A stretch of DNA of 15,959 nt from an uncultured Methylobacter sp. GTDB taxonomy: Bacteria > Pseudomonadota > Gammaproteobacteria > Methylococcales > Methylomonadaceae. The notes below the pieces were generated by a model. It was not told the DNA's origin. It was given only the letters and a program-made list of their open reading frames with translations, and ran no database searches. Below are positions 10,501 to 15,643 of this stretch, piece by piece. Location of the stretch: contig CAIKYI010000437.1 of assembly GCA_903831545.1 (NCBI GenBank), positions 1-15,959 on the forward strand, read 5' to 3'. How positions within the stretch are numbered: position 1 is the first letter of the stretch; every line of letters begins with the position of its first letter. A program made the position numbers and the translations under genes.

Positions 10501-10558
10501 TCAAGCCAACAGAAACCTGACTATGCCGCCTCAAATTGCCACTGTGGGAAATAAGTAA
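4535..10558 (+). CDS. Two-partner-secretion exoprotein, C-terminal part of the frameshifted gene (DUF3739-type)
   Basis: This frame continues the exoprotein begun at 99. It opens at 4481; the nominal start at 4535 is only a TTG with no ribosome-binding site, and there is no signal peptide or secretion domain, so it is unlikely to be made or exported by itself. Early on it has FEFIPGPGGSVDYLD and, near residues 78-99, LAAGNYVLLPAHYALLPGAF, both typical of the large DUF3739-containing haemagglutinin-family proteins such as the Pseudomonas PdtA type. Long beta-helix repeats follow. Around residues 1745-1920 comes the conserved C-terminal region with GGDIKLFFSRIQTLEAGNIN, then SGDITAWSSEGNIDAGRGAK and GNVILAAPRGIVDAGEAGIG. 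A charged stretch EDEEESAIKRKNK precedes the last 45 residues. It contains no cysteine, as often seen in substrates of TpsB pores. Joined to the first half at 4501-4504 the product is about 3,486 residues. Confidence 0.85.
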   Translation: MQNGAVVNLNGGGNLSAFEFIPGPGGSVDYLDANTIGYKQNYAVLPYLQSGYAPYDPLEFTPSGLTLGDNIYLSANAGLAAGNYVLLPAHYALLPGAFLITPQAGFSDMAAGTTALRIDGAKIIAGFRYSAGSNVADNHWSGFAVEAGSVARTRSEYQETTASQFFKKNAATGAIPALPEDAGNLSLLAGQSLNLAAQISARAALGGLGGMLDISADWLAVIRQSGDSVASGTVALTADDLNKLGVDSILLGGRRTRSSTGTLLNVSAQSVKIASDAHLQAPEILLAATDSITVASGATISAVGNPGKTDNLLDISNVGSNSSDGTLLRVSSAGQASVIRKSSDLVRQTGTLEVASGAQLTSSGSILLDASKDSILNGKISMDKGALTLSSSLITLGNVANANTGLHLSEATLNQLHVDSLSLNSYSTIDIAGAINLQLKDFTIDAAGVHGYGSATQTAKLNANSITLQNTHNAIAEINDLGQGLLQLQASNMILGSGNYEMTGFSLINLDAKNQLFNNGHSILTTHSDMRIATPLWTAASGADTTLNMESYQLSTLAVGAATPTSGLGARLSVLANEIDHQGYIELASGVVTLNARQRLTLDSGSSIDTSGQDISLASSHIATPGGTINLAVEHGDLAIQQGATLDLSGSSQGGNLSLSAPLGAISIAGTINGHASQGEVGGSFSMDALNPVYASFSALNLMLQNAGFSGDLSLRQRLGELVIAAEDSVNARNITLTADTGLLSVLGTLDVNGSQAGMIQLAANRGVLVQNGAGLSAVSTDSAKLGGKILLNSAPVNGSSSGVQIADGANLNVSGADTEHGGTIAIVVNRVGDNDAAVAIDNNAIHGASKLTVQAMAHFLDIPLSNAKIQQWRNATQNYMDVATLNDNLQTRLGGFSLQPGLDILSTDSLTLDLAESLTGNAWQQQSSKVWTTQLYDIAGLIGSLQQINGVGVVKNLTAAASSLLTSDGSYYFDSNPQSATFRELFVRIFPNSGAASVKYNPGNITGNLIEHNDWDLALPTTQGQNWHFGDSQSPGLLSFRATGDITIKQNLTDGFALYDASQLGQLLGAGANWIPTLVLQTGSSWSYEIVAGADLQSSAPLARLSPAATGTLTIGSNTSVRTGTGDINLAAAADIRLTDWTSTIYTAGRATDNQRYGNFSNKLVATSFFVDYPFDGGSITLNAGRNIIGASTPQLMSDWLQRTGNWDPGNGITSADRATAWGITFDGLVIQNSANSQIQNLKFGFRENIGALGGGNVNINAGADIQDLSVMLPTSAKPVGKLSNGLIVENLWQQQGGGDLELTAGGNIAGGVFYVDKGQATLRANGAVTGGTQYSSGPIFAMGDARFKVEAGSGIEIGTVLNPFTLTEPKFPDKVDYFTTYTKDSSINLQTLAGDIRFNNDTSLIQQQYKIFDQSTPNGRTILSSASFPLLSLYPGNLGAYALTGGLQIENSMTLFPAAGSSLNLLAAGDISIGNQNNGVTLNQLDVNPANLLSAMVPTTLTGATKYLYTTPFGSDLSTVHATQPIHLTDTIQNKIISGYGSIIGIGNALVSTAKATEIWTSQDMVNLGLMIQNINLGDITGISAGRNIIYPLQRDSITGRVLGSAGGIQLAGPGMLNVWAGRNIDLGSSEGITTVGSLLNSALPGLGADIMVLAGYQPGINSSPLDYFLHHYVLNGTYLNRLATLNQQVTTSGRLQIALGVLFDEIRTAAKVAATSQGPAQQLAYQRGYDAIARLFPQSTGGDIKLFFSRIQTLEAGNINLLAPSGMINAGLASAFTSQKSQAELGIVVQRQGDINVLVQGNLQINQSRVFTLDSGDITAWSSEGNIDAGRGAKSATATQQPIISMDANGNLKVEFPATVSGSGIRAQSGYNSTHIGNVILAAPRGIVDAGEAGIGGRDITIAAKAVIGASNIQALGNTFGVPQTAVALSAPANLSNSAVATTKTASNPTLEDEEESAIKRKNKAAQVTIFDTQVIGFGDWTVADIQANRNLTMPPQIATVGNK

Positions 10559-10609
10559 AACATTAGCAATAGTGCTTCAGGTTTTGTCTGCCGGTATAAC
10601 AGCAGGTAT

Positions 10610-10647
10610 TGCTGATTGACTGAGGCTATTTCAGCAGCTTTTATTTT
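10610..10647 (+). terminator. Possible weak terminator after the exoprotein gene
   Basis: TGCTGA at 10610-10615 can pair with TCAGCA at 10631-10636, followed by GCTTTTATTTT. The loop is long (15 bases) although an inner CTGA/TCAG pairing is possible. A competing upstream pairing, AGCAATA at 10565-10571 with TATTGCT at 10607-10613, shares bases with it. It sits 52 bases after the stop at 10558. The stem is weak, so this is tentative. Confidence 0.3.
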
Positions 10648-10810
10648 AAGAAGCCCTCTATTGTCAAAGGGGAATCTTGCTACCAGTTGCTTATATTGTT
10701 TCATGCTCATTCCTAAGCTGAATATTTATTCAATCTTCCTGGCTTTGTATTTTTGGCTTATTAATTGCTTGTATATTATTAAATGTTTTTATTATTTAAG
10801 GATAAATACC

Positions 10811-11242
10811 ATGCAATTTCACCTCAAAATTATGATGTTCGCTTTGACTGGTCTATTTTCATATGGAGCCACTGCCTCGTTAGCGGAGCTAACTTTAACG
10901 GTTTCGCCTAACAAAGAGCTAAGCCTTAATGAGAAAAATTTAACGATAAATCAATCCATTAAAAACACAAAGACACCTAATAACGATCCGGCTAAAGACT
11001 CTTACAGTCTCTTGCCCCAACAAATTGATACCGATATCCCCGTGATCACCAGCGAATCTGCCAGTAACATCTTTTTAGCTCAGCACGGGGTAAATACCAA
11101 ACAGGAAGATTCGGTTAAATCATCATTAAATCAGAGTGTTGACGAAAAAAATCAAGAAGTTCCCTTGCCTGCCACCCTATGGTTTTTCCTGGCAGGACTA
11201 TTGGGTTTCTTAAGAATCCACCGAAACCGGCCAACTACATAA
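10811..11242 (+). CDS. Small exported protein with VPLPA-CTERM-like sorting signal
   Basis: This is a 143-residue protein of unknown function. The ATG at 10811 is preferred because AAGGAT lies at 10798-10803, about seven bases upstream, and a good signal peptide starts exactly there; an open frame reaching back to 10616 lacks these. The signal peptide has hydrophobic residues 5-24 and likely cleavage after A25 (ASLA|EL). The mature middle, about 26-116, is polar, rich in N, S, K and D, and has no recognised domain. The C-terminus has the tripartite form of a sorting tag: VPLPA at 117-121, a hydrophobic stretch TLWFFLAGLLGFL at 122-134, then basic RIHRNR. This resembles the VPLPA variant of PEP-CTERM signals processed by exosortase-type enzymes and linked to extracellular polysaccharide. 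No exosortase is in the window. It follows the exoprotein gene by 252 bases on the same strand. Confidence 0.75.
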   Translation: MQFHLKIMMFALTGLFSYGATASLAELTLTVSPNKELSLNEKNLTINQSIKNTKTPNNDPAKDSYSLLPQQIDTDIPVITSESASNIFLAQHGVNTKQEDSVKSSLNQSVDEKNQEVPLPATLWFFLAGLLGFLRIHRNRPTT

Positions 11243-11251
11243 TATTTCCGT

Positions 11252-11278
11252 AAAACACTGCTCCGGCGTTTTTTTTAA
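11252..11278 (+). terminator. Weak rho-independent terminator-like site
   Basis: Shortly after the stop at 11242, AAACAC can pair imperfectly with GCGTTT around the loop TGCTCCG, followed by a run of eight T from 11269. The T tract is strong but the stem is short with a mismatch. Its position just after the gene supports a termination role. Confidence 0.4.
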
Positions 11279-11499
11279 ACAAGTTATATCGCCTAATTTT
11301 TTATATTTTTAAGTTAAATAACATAGTTTGTAATTCAACCCCATGAATTCCAGTACTAGCGATCACCAACGCTATAAATTTTTTAAGGTAAAGCCTCACT
11401 TCATGCAGCGTACTTTTTTGGCTACTACATGAAATATTTTTAACAAAAATAATTAATGCGACTATTGTTACTTTTAAATTAAACAATTCTGCATTTTGC
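11279..11499. other. AT-rich intergenic region without a supported gene
   Basis: Together with the flanking terminator-like and promoter sites this forms the 366-base gap between the stop at 11242 and the ATG at 11609. It is strongly AT-rich. An 83-codon open frame on the minus strand (11301-11552) has no Shine-Dalgarno, no recognised domain and an isoleucine/leucine/lysine-heavy composition expected from translating AT-rich DNA, so it is not called. No tRNA or repeat array is visible. Confidence 0.6.
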
Positions 11500-11513
11500 T
11501 TGATCAATATCAA
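11500..11513 (+). promoter_or_regulatory. FNR/Anr-type binding site
   Basis: TTGATCAATATCAA at 11500-11513 matches the FNR/Anr consensus TTGAT-N4-ATCAA at all ten conserved bases. Its centre at 11506.5 is about 41 bases before the start of transcription predicted from the TATGAT at 11535-11540, the usual spacing for class II activation. The gene served would be the c-di-GMP protein beginning at 11609. FNR-family regulators act when oxygen is low. Crp-family relatives with similar sites could also bind. Confidence 0.7.
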
Positions 11514-11534
11514 TATTGCCTTGAATTCCACCAG

Positions 11535-11540
11535 TATGAT
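11535..11540 (+). promoter_or_regulatory. Predicted -10 element (TATGAT)
   Basis: TATGAT matches the sigma-70 -10 consensus TATAAT at five of six bases. No good -35 hexamer is present at the right distance; instead the FNR-type box occupies that position, as in activator-dependent class II promoters. Transcription would begin near 11547-11548, giving a leader of about 60 bases before the ATG at 11609. Confidence 0.5.
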
Positions 11541-11608
11541 GCCGCATTGCAATAAAGTGGCAAAAAACCAACTTTATTATTTAATCCTTACTTACTTTTG
11601 GTATCTAC

Positions 11609-13468
11609 ATGCTACATAAGACACTGAAAAAAAATATTATTATCATTGCTGAAACCAACCCGTCCTCAGTTGAAAGATTAACAACTGAATTACAGGACAA
11701 GGGCTTTTATAAGTTTGAATTTGCTATTAATGGCAATGAAATTTTAAAAATTATCAGCAAATATCATCACAATCCAGATGAATTAGGCCTGATTATTGTT
11801 AGCAATGACTTACCCGATTGCCGGATTAATGCGTTACAAACGTCTTTTGCCAATGCTGACACGGGAATGTTTATTCCTCTGATCATCTTAAAAAAAGATG
11901 ACCAGCCTGATTGGGAAGCGTTTGAATATAACAGCCAATCCTTTTTTCATATCTTAAATCAAAACTACAGTTCGCTTGAATTGTACATGGCAGTCAAGTT
12001 TTTCATTTGCTTGAAAAACGAGAAATACCTTAATTATCAACAACAAGAAAGAATATTAACCGAACTGACTGAACGTAAACTTATTGATGCGAGAATCCAG
12101 TACCTGGTTATCCATGATGAACTCACCGGTCTTCTCAACCGAAACAGTTTAGAGCAACATATACAGCTGACCTTAAGTCGAAATGTAAGTCGACATTTTT
12201 CTCTGGACAGCGCATTGTTATTTGTTGATCTTGATCGCTTCAGTTTGTTTAATGAACTGGAAGGCTTCGACGTCGGTGATCGTTTACTGCTGGAAGTAAT
12301 CGGTTTGATAAAAAACACGCTAAATAACAACGGTATTTTCGCACGGATTGACTCTGATAAATTTGGTCTTTTCCTGGCAAACTGCACCGTTGCCAGGGCA
12401 GAAGCCATATCAGAAAAAATCTTAACGGCTTTGGATGGCTTCAGATTTGTAATTGGCACAATTGCCTACAACGTTACTGCTTCGATTGGATTCAGCACAC
12501 TAAATTCGGCAAAATCAATACAGCATCCCAGAGAGTTTATTTCACAGGCTCATCAAGCTTGCTGTATGGCAAAAACTCAAGGTGGCAATAGCGTCTGCAA
12601 ATATGACAGTGAGGATGCGATTATCAGGGAAAGACATCGTGATATTTATTGGGTTCCCATTATCAGAGAAGCCCTGATCAAAGAACGGTTCTTTTTGATG
12701 TTTCAGCCCATTGTCAAGCTTGATAATGGTGAAGTTTCCCATTATGAAGTGTTAATCCGCTTAAGAGGCGAATCCGGTTCGATCATAGGACCGGTTGAAT
12801 TTATTCCTGCCGCCGAAAGAATGGGCTTAATTCATGGCATTGATTTATGGGTAGTCGAAACTGCCATTGATTTTCTTGCCTCGCTGCCATTTGAATCAAG
12901 CCATATCTGTCTGGCCATCAATCTATCCAGTCTTGCCTTTCAGGATCTTTCCTTATTACCGACAATTAAACGAAAACTTGAAGCGACAGGCGTCCGGGCC
13001 GAACGCCTTACTTTTGAAATTACCGAAACCGCAGCAGTCGATAATTACAAACAAACCCAGTCCATGATTAATCACATTCGCGCCTTGGGCTGTCATTTTG
13101 CACTGGATGATTTTGGAGCCGGTTTTTGTTCGTTTAGTTACCTGAAGCGATTTCCTGTTGATTATGTAAAAATCGATGGCCAGTTTATCGCAAACCTGGT
13201 CAACGATGAAACAGATCAGATGCTGGTTCGCTCAATGCATCAGATTGCCAATAAAATGGGTAAAAAAACCATAGCAGAATTTGTTGAATGCCCTAAAACC
13301 ATTCAGTTGTTAAGAGAAATAGGCGTCAACTATGGCCAGGGTTATATTTTTGGCAAACCTGATGAGCAGCTCCTGGATCATAATGTTTTTCATATTGAAA
13401 AAGCATTACAAATAGCTCTTCAACACGATTGGCTTAACGCAAGCCCAACCCCGACTACATTGGCTTAA
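11609..13468 (+). CDS. Receiver-like/GGDEF/EAL protein, probable c-di-GMP phosphodiesterase
   Basis: This cytoplasmic 619-residue protein has three regions. Residues 8-135 look like a response-regulator receiver that cannot be phosphorylated normally: the acidic pair is E15-T16 and the phosphoacceptor position is S65. Residues 165-335 form a GGDEF domain, starting at HDELTGLLNRN and with DLDRF at 207-211, but the signature is DSDKF (248-252) in place of GGDEF, so cyclase activity is unlikely. Residues 350-590 form an EAL domain with EVL (380-382), N438, ExTE (470-473), DD (500-501), KID (521-523), E557 and QGY (577-579) kept. The expected reaction is hydrolysis of c-di-GMP to pGpG, with the GGDEF and receiver parts regulatory. 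No membrane segment is seen. The start at 11609 lacks a clear Shine-Dalgarno but fits the receiver's first strand. An FNR-type promoter lies upstream. Confidence 0.88.
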   Translation: MLHKTLKKNIIIIAETNPSSVERLTTELQDKGFYKFEFAINGNEILKIISKYHHNPDELGLIIVSNDLPDCRINALQTSFANADTGMFIPLIILKKDDQPDWEAFEYNSQSFFHILNQNYSSLELYMAVKFFICLKNEKYLNYQQQERILTELTERKLIDARIQYLVIHDELTGLLNRNSLEQHIQLTLSRNVSRHFSLDSALLFVDLDRFSLFNELEGFDVGDRLLLEVIGLIKNTLNNNGIFARIDSDKFGLFLANCTVARAEAISEKILTALDGFRFVIGTIAYNVTASIGFSTLNSAKSIQHPREFISQAHQACCMAKTQGGNSVCKYDSEDAIIRERHRDIYWVPIIREALIKERFFLMFQPIVKLDNGEVSHYEVLIRLRGESGSIIGPVEFIPAAERMGLIHGIDLWVVETAIDFLASLPFESSHICLAINLSSLAFQDLSLLPTIKRKLEATGVRAERLTFEITETAAVDNYKQTQSMINHIRALGCHFALDDFGAGFCSFSYLKRFPVDYVKIDGQFIANLVNDETDQMLVRSMHQIANKMGKKTIAEFVECPKTIQLLREIGVNYGQGYIFGKPDEQLLDHNVFHIEKALQIALQHDWLNASPTPTTLA

Positions 13469-13824
13469 CATTAAAATTGACCGATAACGCATTATATTTT
13501 TTGCATGTGTTTTTGATTGAATGCACCACTACGCTGTTATGAAAAAATCATTAGCGGTTTCATGGGTAAGCTTCCAATAGGGAACTATTTTTATATCTAA
13601 TGGGCGTGCAAACCCAGTTTTCTCAATCAAACAATCATTTATAGTTGCAATTAAATGTTGTTTTATTATTGCCGATGTTAACAATGGCCATTTTTAATAA
13701 ATGGCACTACTTATAAAATATAGCAACATTATCAACAAATAGATGTGCGGGATAATGCAACCCTTTTGTTAACATAAGATTTCACTAATTTAAGAGTCCA
13801 AACCATCGTTTTAACCCACCAACT
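13469..13824. other. Convergent intergenic region
   Basis: These 356 bases separate the plus-strand c-di-GMP gene from the minus-strand nif cluster. No gene is supported; the longest suggestive piece is a 19-codon frame from 13520. There is a perfect 7-bp hairpin, GCCATTT at 13687-13693 with AAATGGC at 13699-13705 and a five-base loop, but no T run follows on either strand, so it is at best a weak bidirectional terminator. A 10-base inverted pair (13675-13684 and 13766-13775) is also present. Confidence 0.55.
13687..13705. terminator. Perfect hairpin between convergent genes, possible terminator
   Basis: Seven perfect base pairs (GCCATTT/AAATGGC) enclose the loop TTAAT midway between the converging stops at 13468 and 13825. 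A location between convergent genes favours a termination or RNA-end-protecting role, but the usual T tract is missing on both strands. Confidence 0.3.
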
Positions 13825-14085
13825 TCAAGCTACATCAAAATACCAATCCAACAGTTCTTCTCCGCCCCAGTTTTCTGCATCGCCCGGAATGGTTTCGGCC
13901 GTTTCGTAGATTGTCATTTGTCCGGGTTTGGGTGAACTTACCAATAAGCTTTCAGCATAATCAAAAGAACAGCCCTGTTTGCCAGTTTGGTCTTTTATCC
14001 ATTGCGCAGCCATTGTGATGGCCGCTGAGCGGGTTTCGCCAAAGCCGAAGACGGCATAATCGTGTTGTACATATAAAATTGTCAT
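13825..14085 (-). CDS. Small protein of unknown function, last gene of the nifLA cluster
   Basis: This is an 86-residue protein whose function I do not recognise. The ATG at 14085 is preceded by TTTTGGAG with five bases of spacing, a good Shine-Dalgarno, and it starts 16 bases after the nifA stop, so co-transcription with nifL and nifA is likely. The N-terminal part (about 2-35) has a pattern seen in small alpha/beta proteins: a strand YVQHDYAVFGFGET, then a helix SAAITMAAQWIKDQ. The C-terminal part is acidic with DAENWGGEELLDWYFDVA-like character. There is one cysteine (C39), no signal peptide, no membrane segment and no metal-binding motif. Cytoplasmic location is expected. A role linked to nitrogen fixation is suggested only by position. 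Base use resembles the neighbours, and the good start site argues that it is a real gene. Confidence 0.75.
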   Translation of the reverse strand: MTILYVQHDYAVFGFGETRSAAITMAAQWIKDQTGKQGCSFDYAESLLVSSPKPGQMTIYETAETIPGDAENWGGEELLDWYFDVA

Positions 14086-14101
14086 CGCTGCTCCAAAAGG
14101 G

Positions 14102-15643
14102 TTAAATTTGCTTCATGGTAATATCAAGGGTCAAAATTCGATAAGCGATTTGTCTTGGCGTCATATTCAAAAGCCGAGCGGCTTTAGCTTGTACCCAGCC
14201 ACTTTGCTCCAAAGCAGCAATGACGCGTTCACGGTCATCCATGTTTTCATCGTTAAAATCAGTTGCCAGCGTTTTTTGCGGTTTCAAGCTGATAACCGTA
14301 CCGATTTCCTCTTCCAGGCCGGTACTGACCATTACGTCGCGATCAATGATGCCGTTTTGACTCATGATTGCAGCCCGTTCCAGACGATTGGCAAGTTCTC
14401 GGACATTGCCGGGCCAGTTGTGCTTCATCAACATGCGGATAGCGCTTTCCTTGATCTCAAGGGGACGCCCGCCTTGTTGCAGCGAAATTCTGCCGAGCAA
14501 AAATTCGGATAATTGCGGAATATCCTCGGTTCTGTCGCGTAATGCCGGCATAAGTACAGGCATGACATTAAGGCGATAATACAAATCTTCGCGGAACAGT
14601 CCTTCCGTCACTTCTTCTTCGAGATTGCGGTTGGTTGCAGCGATGATGCGCACGTTAACTTTAATGGTTTGCGTACCACCTACCCGTTCAAACTCACCTT
14701 CCTGTAATACCCGTAACAGTTTGGCCTGGAACGAAGCGGAAATTTCACCAATTTCATCAAGAAACAAGGTGCCATTGTCGGCCAGTTCAAAACGGCCCTT
14801 ACGTTGACTAATGGCACCGCTAAACGCACCTTTTTCGTGGCCGAATAATTCGGACTCCAACAAGGTGTCGGGTAACGCGGCACAATTCAGTTTTAAAAAA
14901 GGACCACCGGCACAACTTGAGTTAAAGTGTATTGCGTTGGCGACGACTTCTTTGCCGGTGCCTGATTCGCCGCGAATTAATACCGTGGTGTTCCACTTTG
15001 CGACCTGACGGATTAACTCAAACACTTTTAACATCGGTGGCGAATGGCCAATGATGTTTTCAAAGCTGTAGTTCTTGATCAGCGCCTGTCTTAGTTGATC
15101 TCGTTCTGTCAAAAGATTGCGTTGTTTGCGTTCAGTTACCCGTAACATATTGACGCTTTGCGCAATCAAATTGGCACTCATCTCCATAAACCGTGCCCGG
15201 TCACCCAAAAACTGGCGACTGTCAGGTTGAGCGGCCAGCACGCCGATTGCATCGCCTTCTTCAATGTAAATGGGTGAACCGATAAACGGTAACTCGGGAT
15301 CGTACAAACCCAGACGCCCCAGAAAACGCGGTTCTTCAGACAGCTTTTCAATGACAATGGTACTGCCTTCATCAAGAACCGCCCCCATCAAACCTTCACC
15401 CGAATTGTATCTGACCGGCTCTTTAAAGTGATTCGGGGCATCGGTATGGACAACGCTGACAATAATGCCATCGGTTTCAATTTCGCGCAGCGTTATCACG
15501 CCTGAGTGCATGCCGGATCTTTTGTGTAATATTTCCAAAACCGCCTGTAATTTGGCATGCAAAACATGGGAACTGTTTAATACCTGACTGATAATATATA
15601 AGGTATCAAGTTCGGCTTCGATTAGCTCTATACGCTCGGTCAT
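14102..15643 (-). CDS. nifA: NifA, sigma-54-dependent activator of nitrogen fixation genes
   Basis: NifA activates sigma-54 RNA polymerase at nif promoters using ATP hydrolysis. The 513 residues show a GAF domain (about 20-165), a linker, an AAA+ domain (about 195-430) and a C-terminal helix-turn-helix (about 470-513). Seen in the AAA+ part are Walker A GESGTGKE (225-232), the sigma-54 contact loop GAFSGA (272-277; usually GAFTGA), Walker B TLFLDE (292-297), sensor I AATNRN (335-340), REDLYYR (351-357) and WPGNVREL (410-417). The end, SGWVQAKAARLLNMTPRQIA at 481-500, is the NifA DNA-binding signature. The cysteine motif of oxygen-sensitive NifA between the AAA+ domain and the HTH is absent, which fits control by the partner NifL encoded just upstream. 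The ATG at 15643 overlaps the nifL stop by one base (TAATG) and has AAGGAAG upstream, implying translational coupling and matched amounts of the two proteins. Confidence 0.95.
   Translation of the reverse strand: MTERIELIEAELDTLYIISQVLNSSHVLHAKLQAVLEILHKRSGMHSGVITLREIETDGIIVSVVHTDAPNHFKEPVRYNSGEGLMGAVLDEGSTIVIEKLSEEPRFLGRLGLYDPELPFIGSPIYIEEGDAIGVLAAQPDSRQFLGDRARFMEMSANLIAQSVNMLRVTERKQRNLLTERDQLRQALIKNYSFENIIGHSPPMLKVFELIRQVAKWNTTVLIRGESGTGKEVVANAIHFNSSCAGGPFLKLNCAALPDTLLESELFGHEKGAFSGAISQRKGRFELADNGTLFLDEIGEISASFQAKLLRVLQEGEFERVGGTQTIKVNVRIIAATNRNLEEEVTEGLFREDLYYRLNVMPVLMPALRDRTEDIPQLSEFLLGRISLQQGGRPLEIKESAIRMLMKHNWPGNVRELANRLERAAIMSQNGIIDRDVMVSTGLEEEIGTVISLKPQKTLATDFNDENMDDRERVIAALEQSGWVQAKAARLLNMTPRQIAYRILTLDITMKQI

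Noticed and set aside
10616..10810. Longer N-terminus for the VPLPA-type protein
   Set aside because: The added 65 residues would bury a clean signal peptide, and the Shine-Dalgarno at 10798-10803 points to 10811.
11301..11552. 83-codon open frame on the minus strand in the intergenic gap
   Set aside because: Its composition is that of AT-rich noncoding DNA, it has no Shine-Dalgarno, and it overlaps the FNR-type promoter on the other strand.
13520..13579. 19-codon frame with an MKKSLAVS-like start resembling a signal peptide
   Set aside because: It stops at once, has no good ribosome-binding site and no family match; most likely chance.
13702..13717. TGGCAC resembling a sigma-54 -24 element near the nif cluster
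   Set aside because: No GC is present at the required -12 position, and it lies downstream of, not before, the nif genes.
14108..14512. 134-codon open frame on the plus strand opposite nifA
   Set aside because: It overlaps the well-supported DNA-binding and AAA+ coding of nifA on the other strand and has no independent support.
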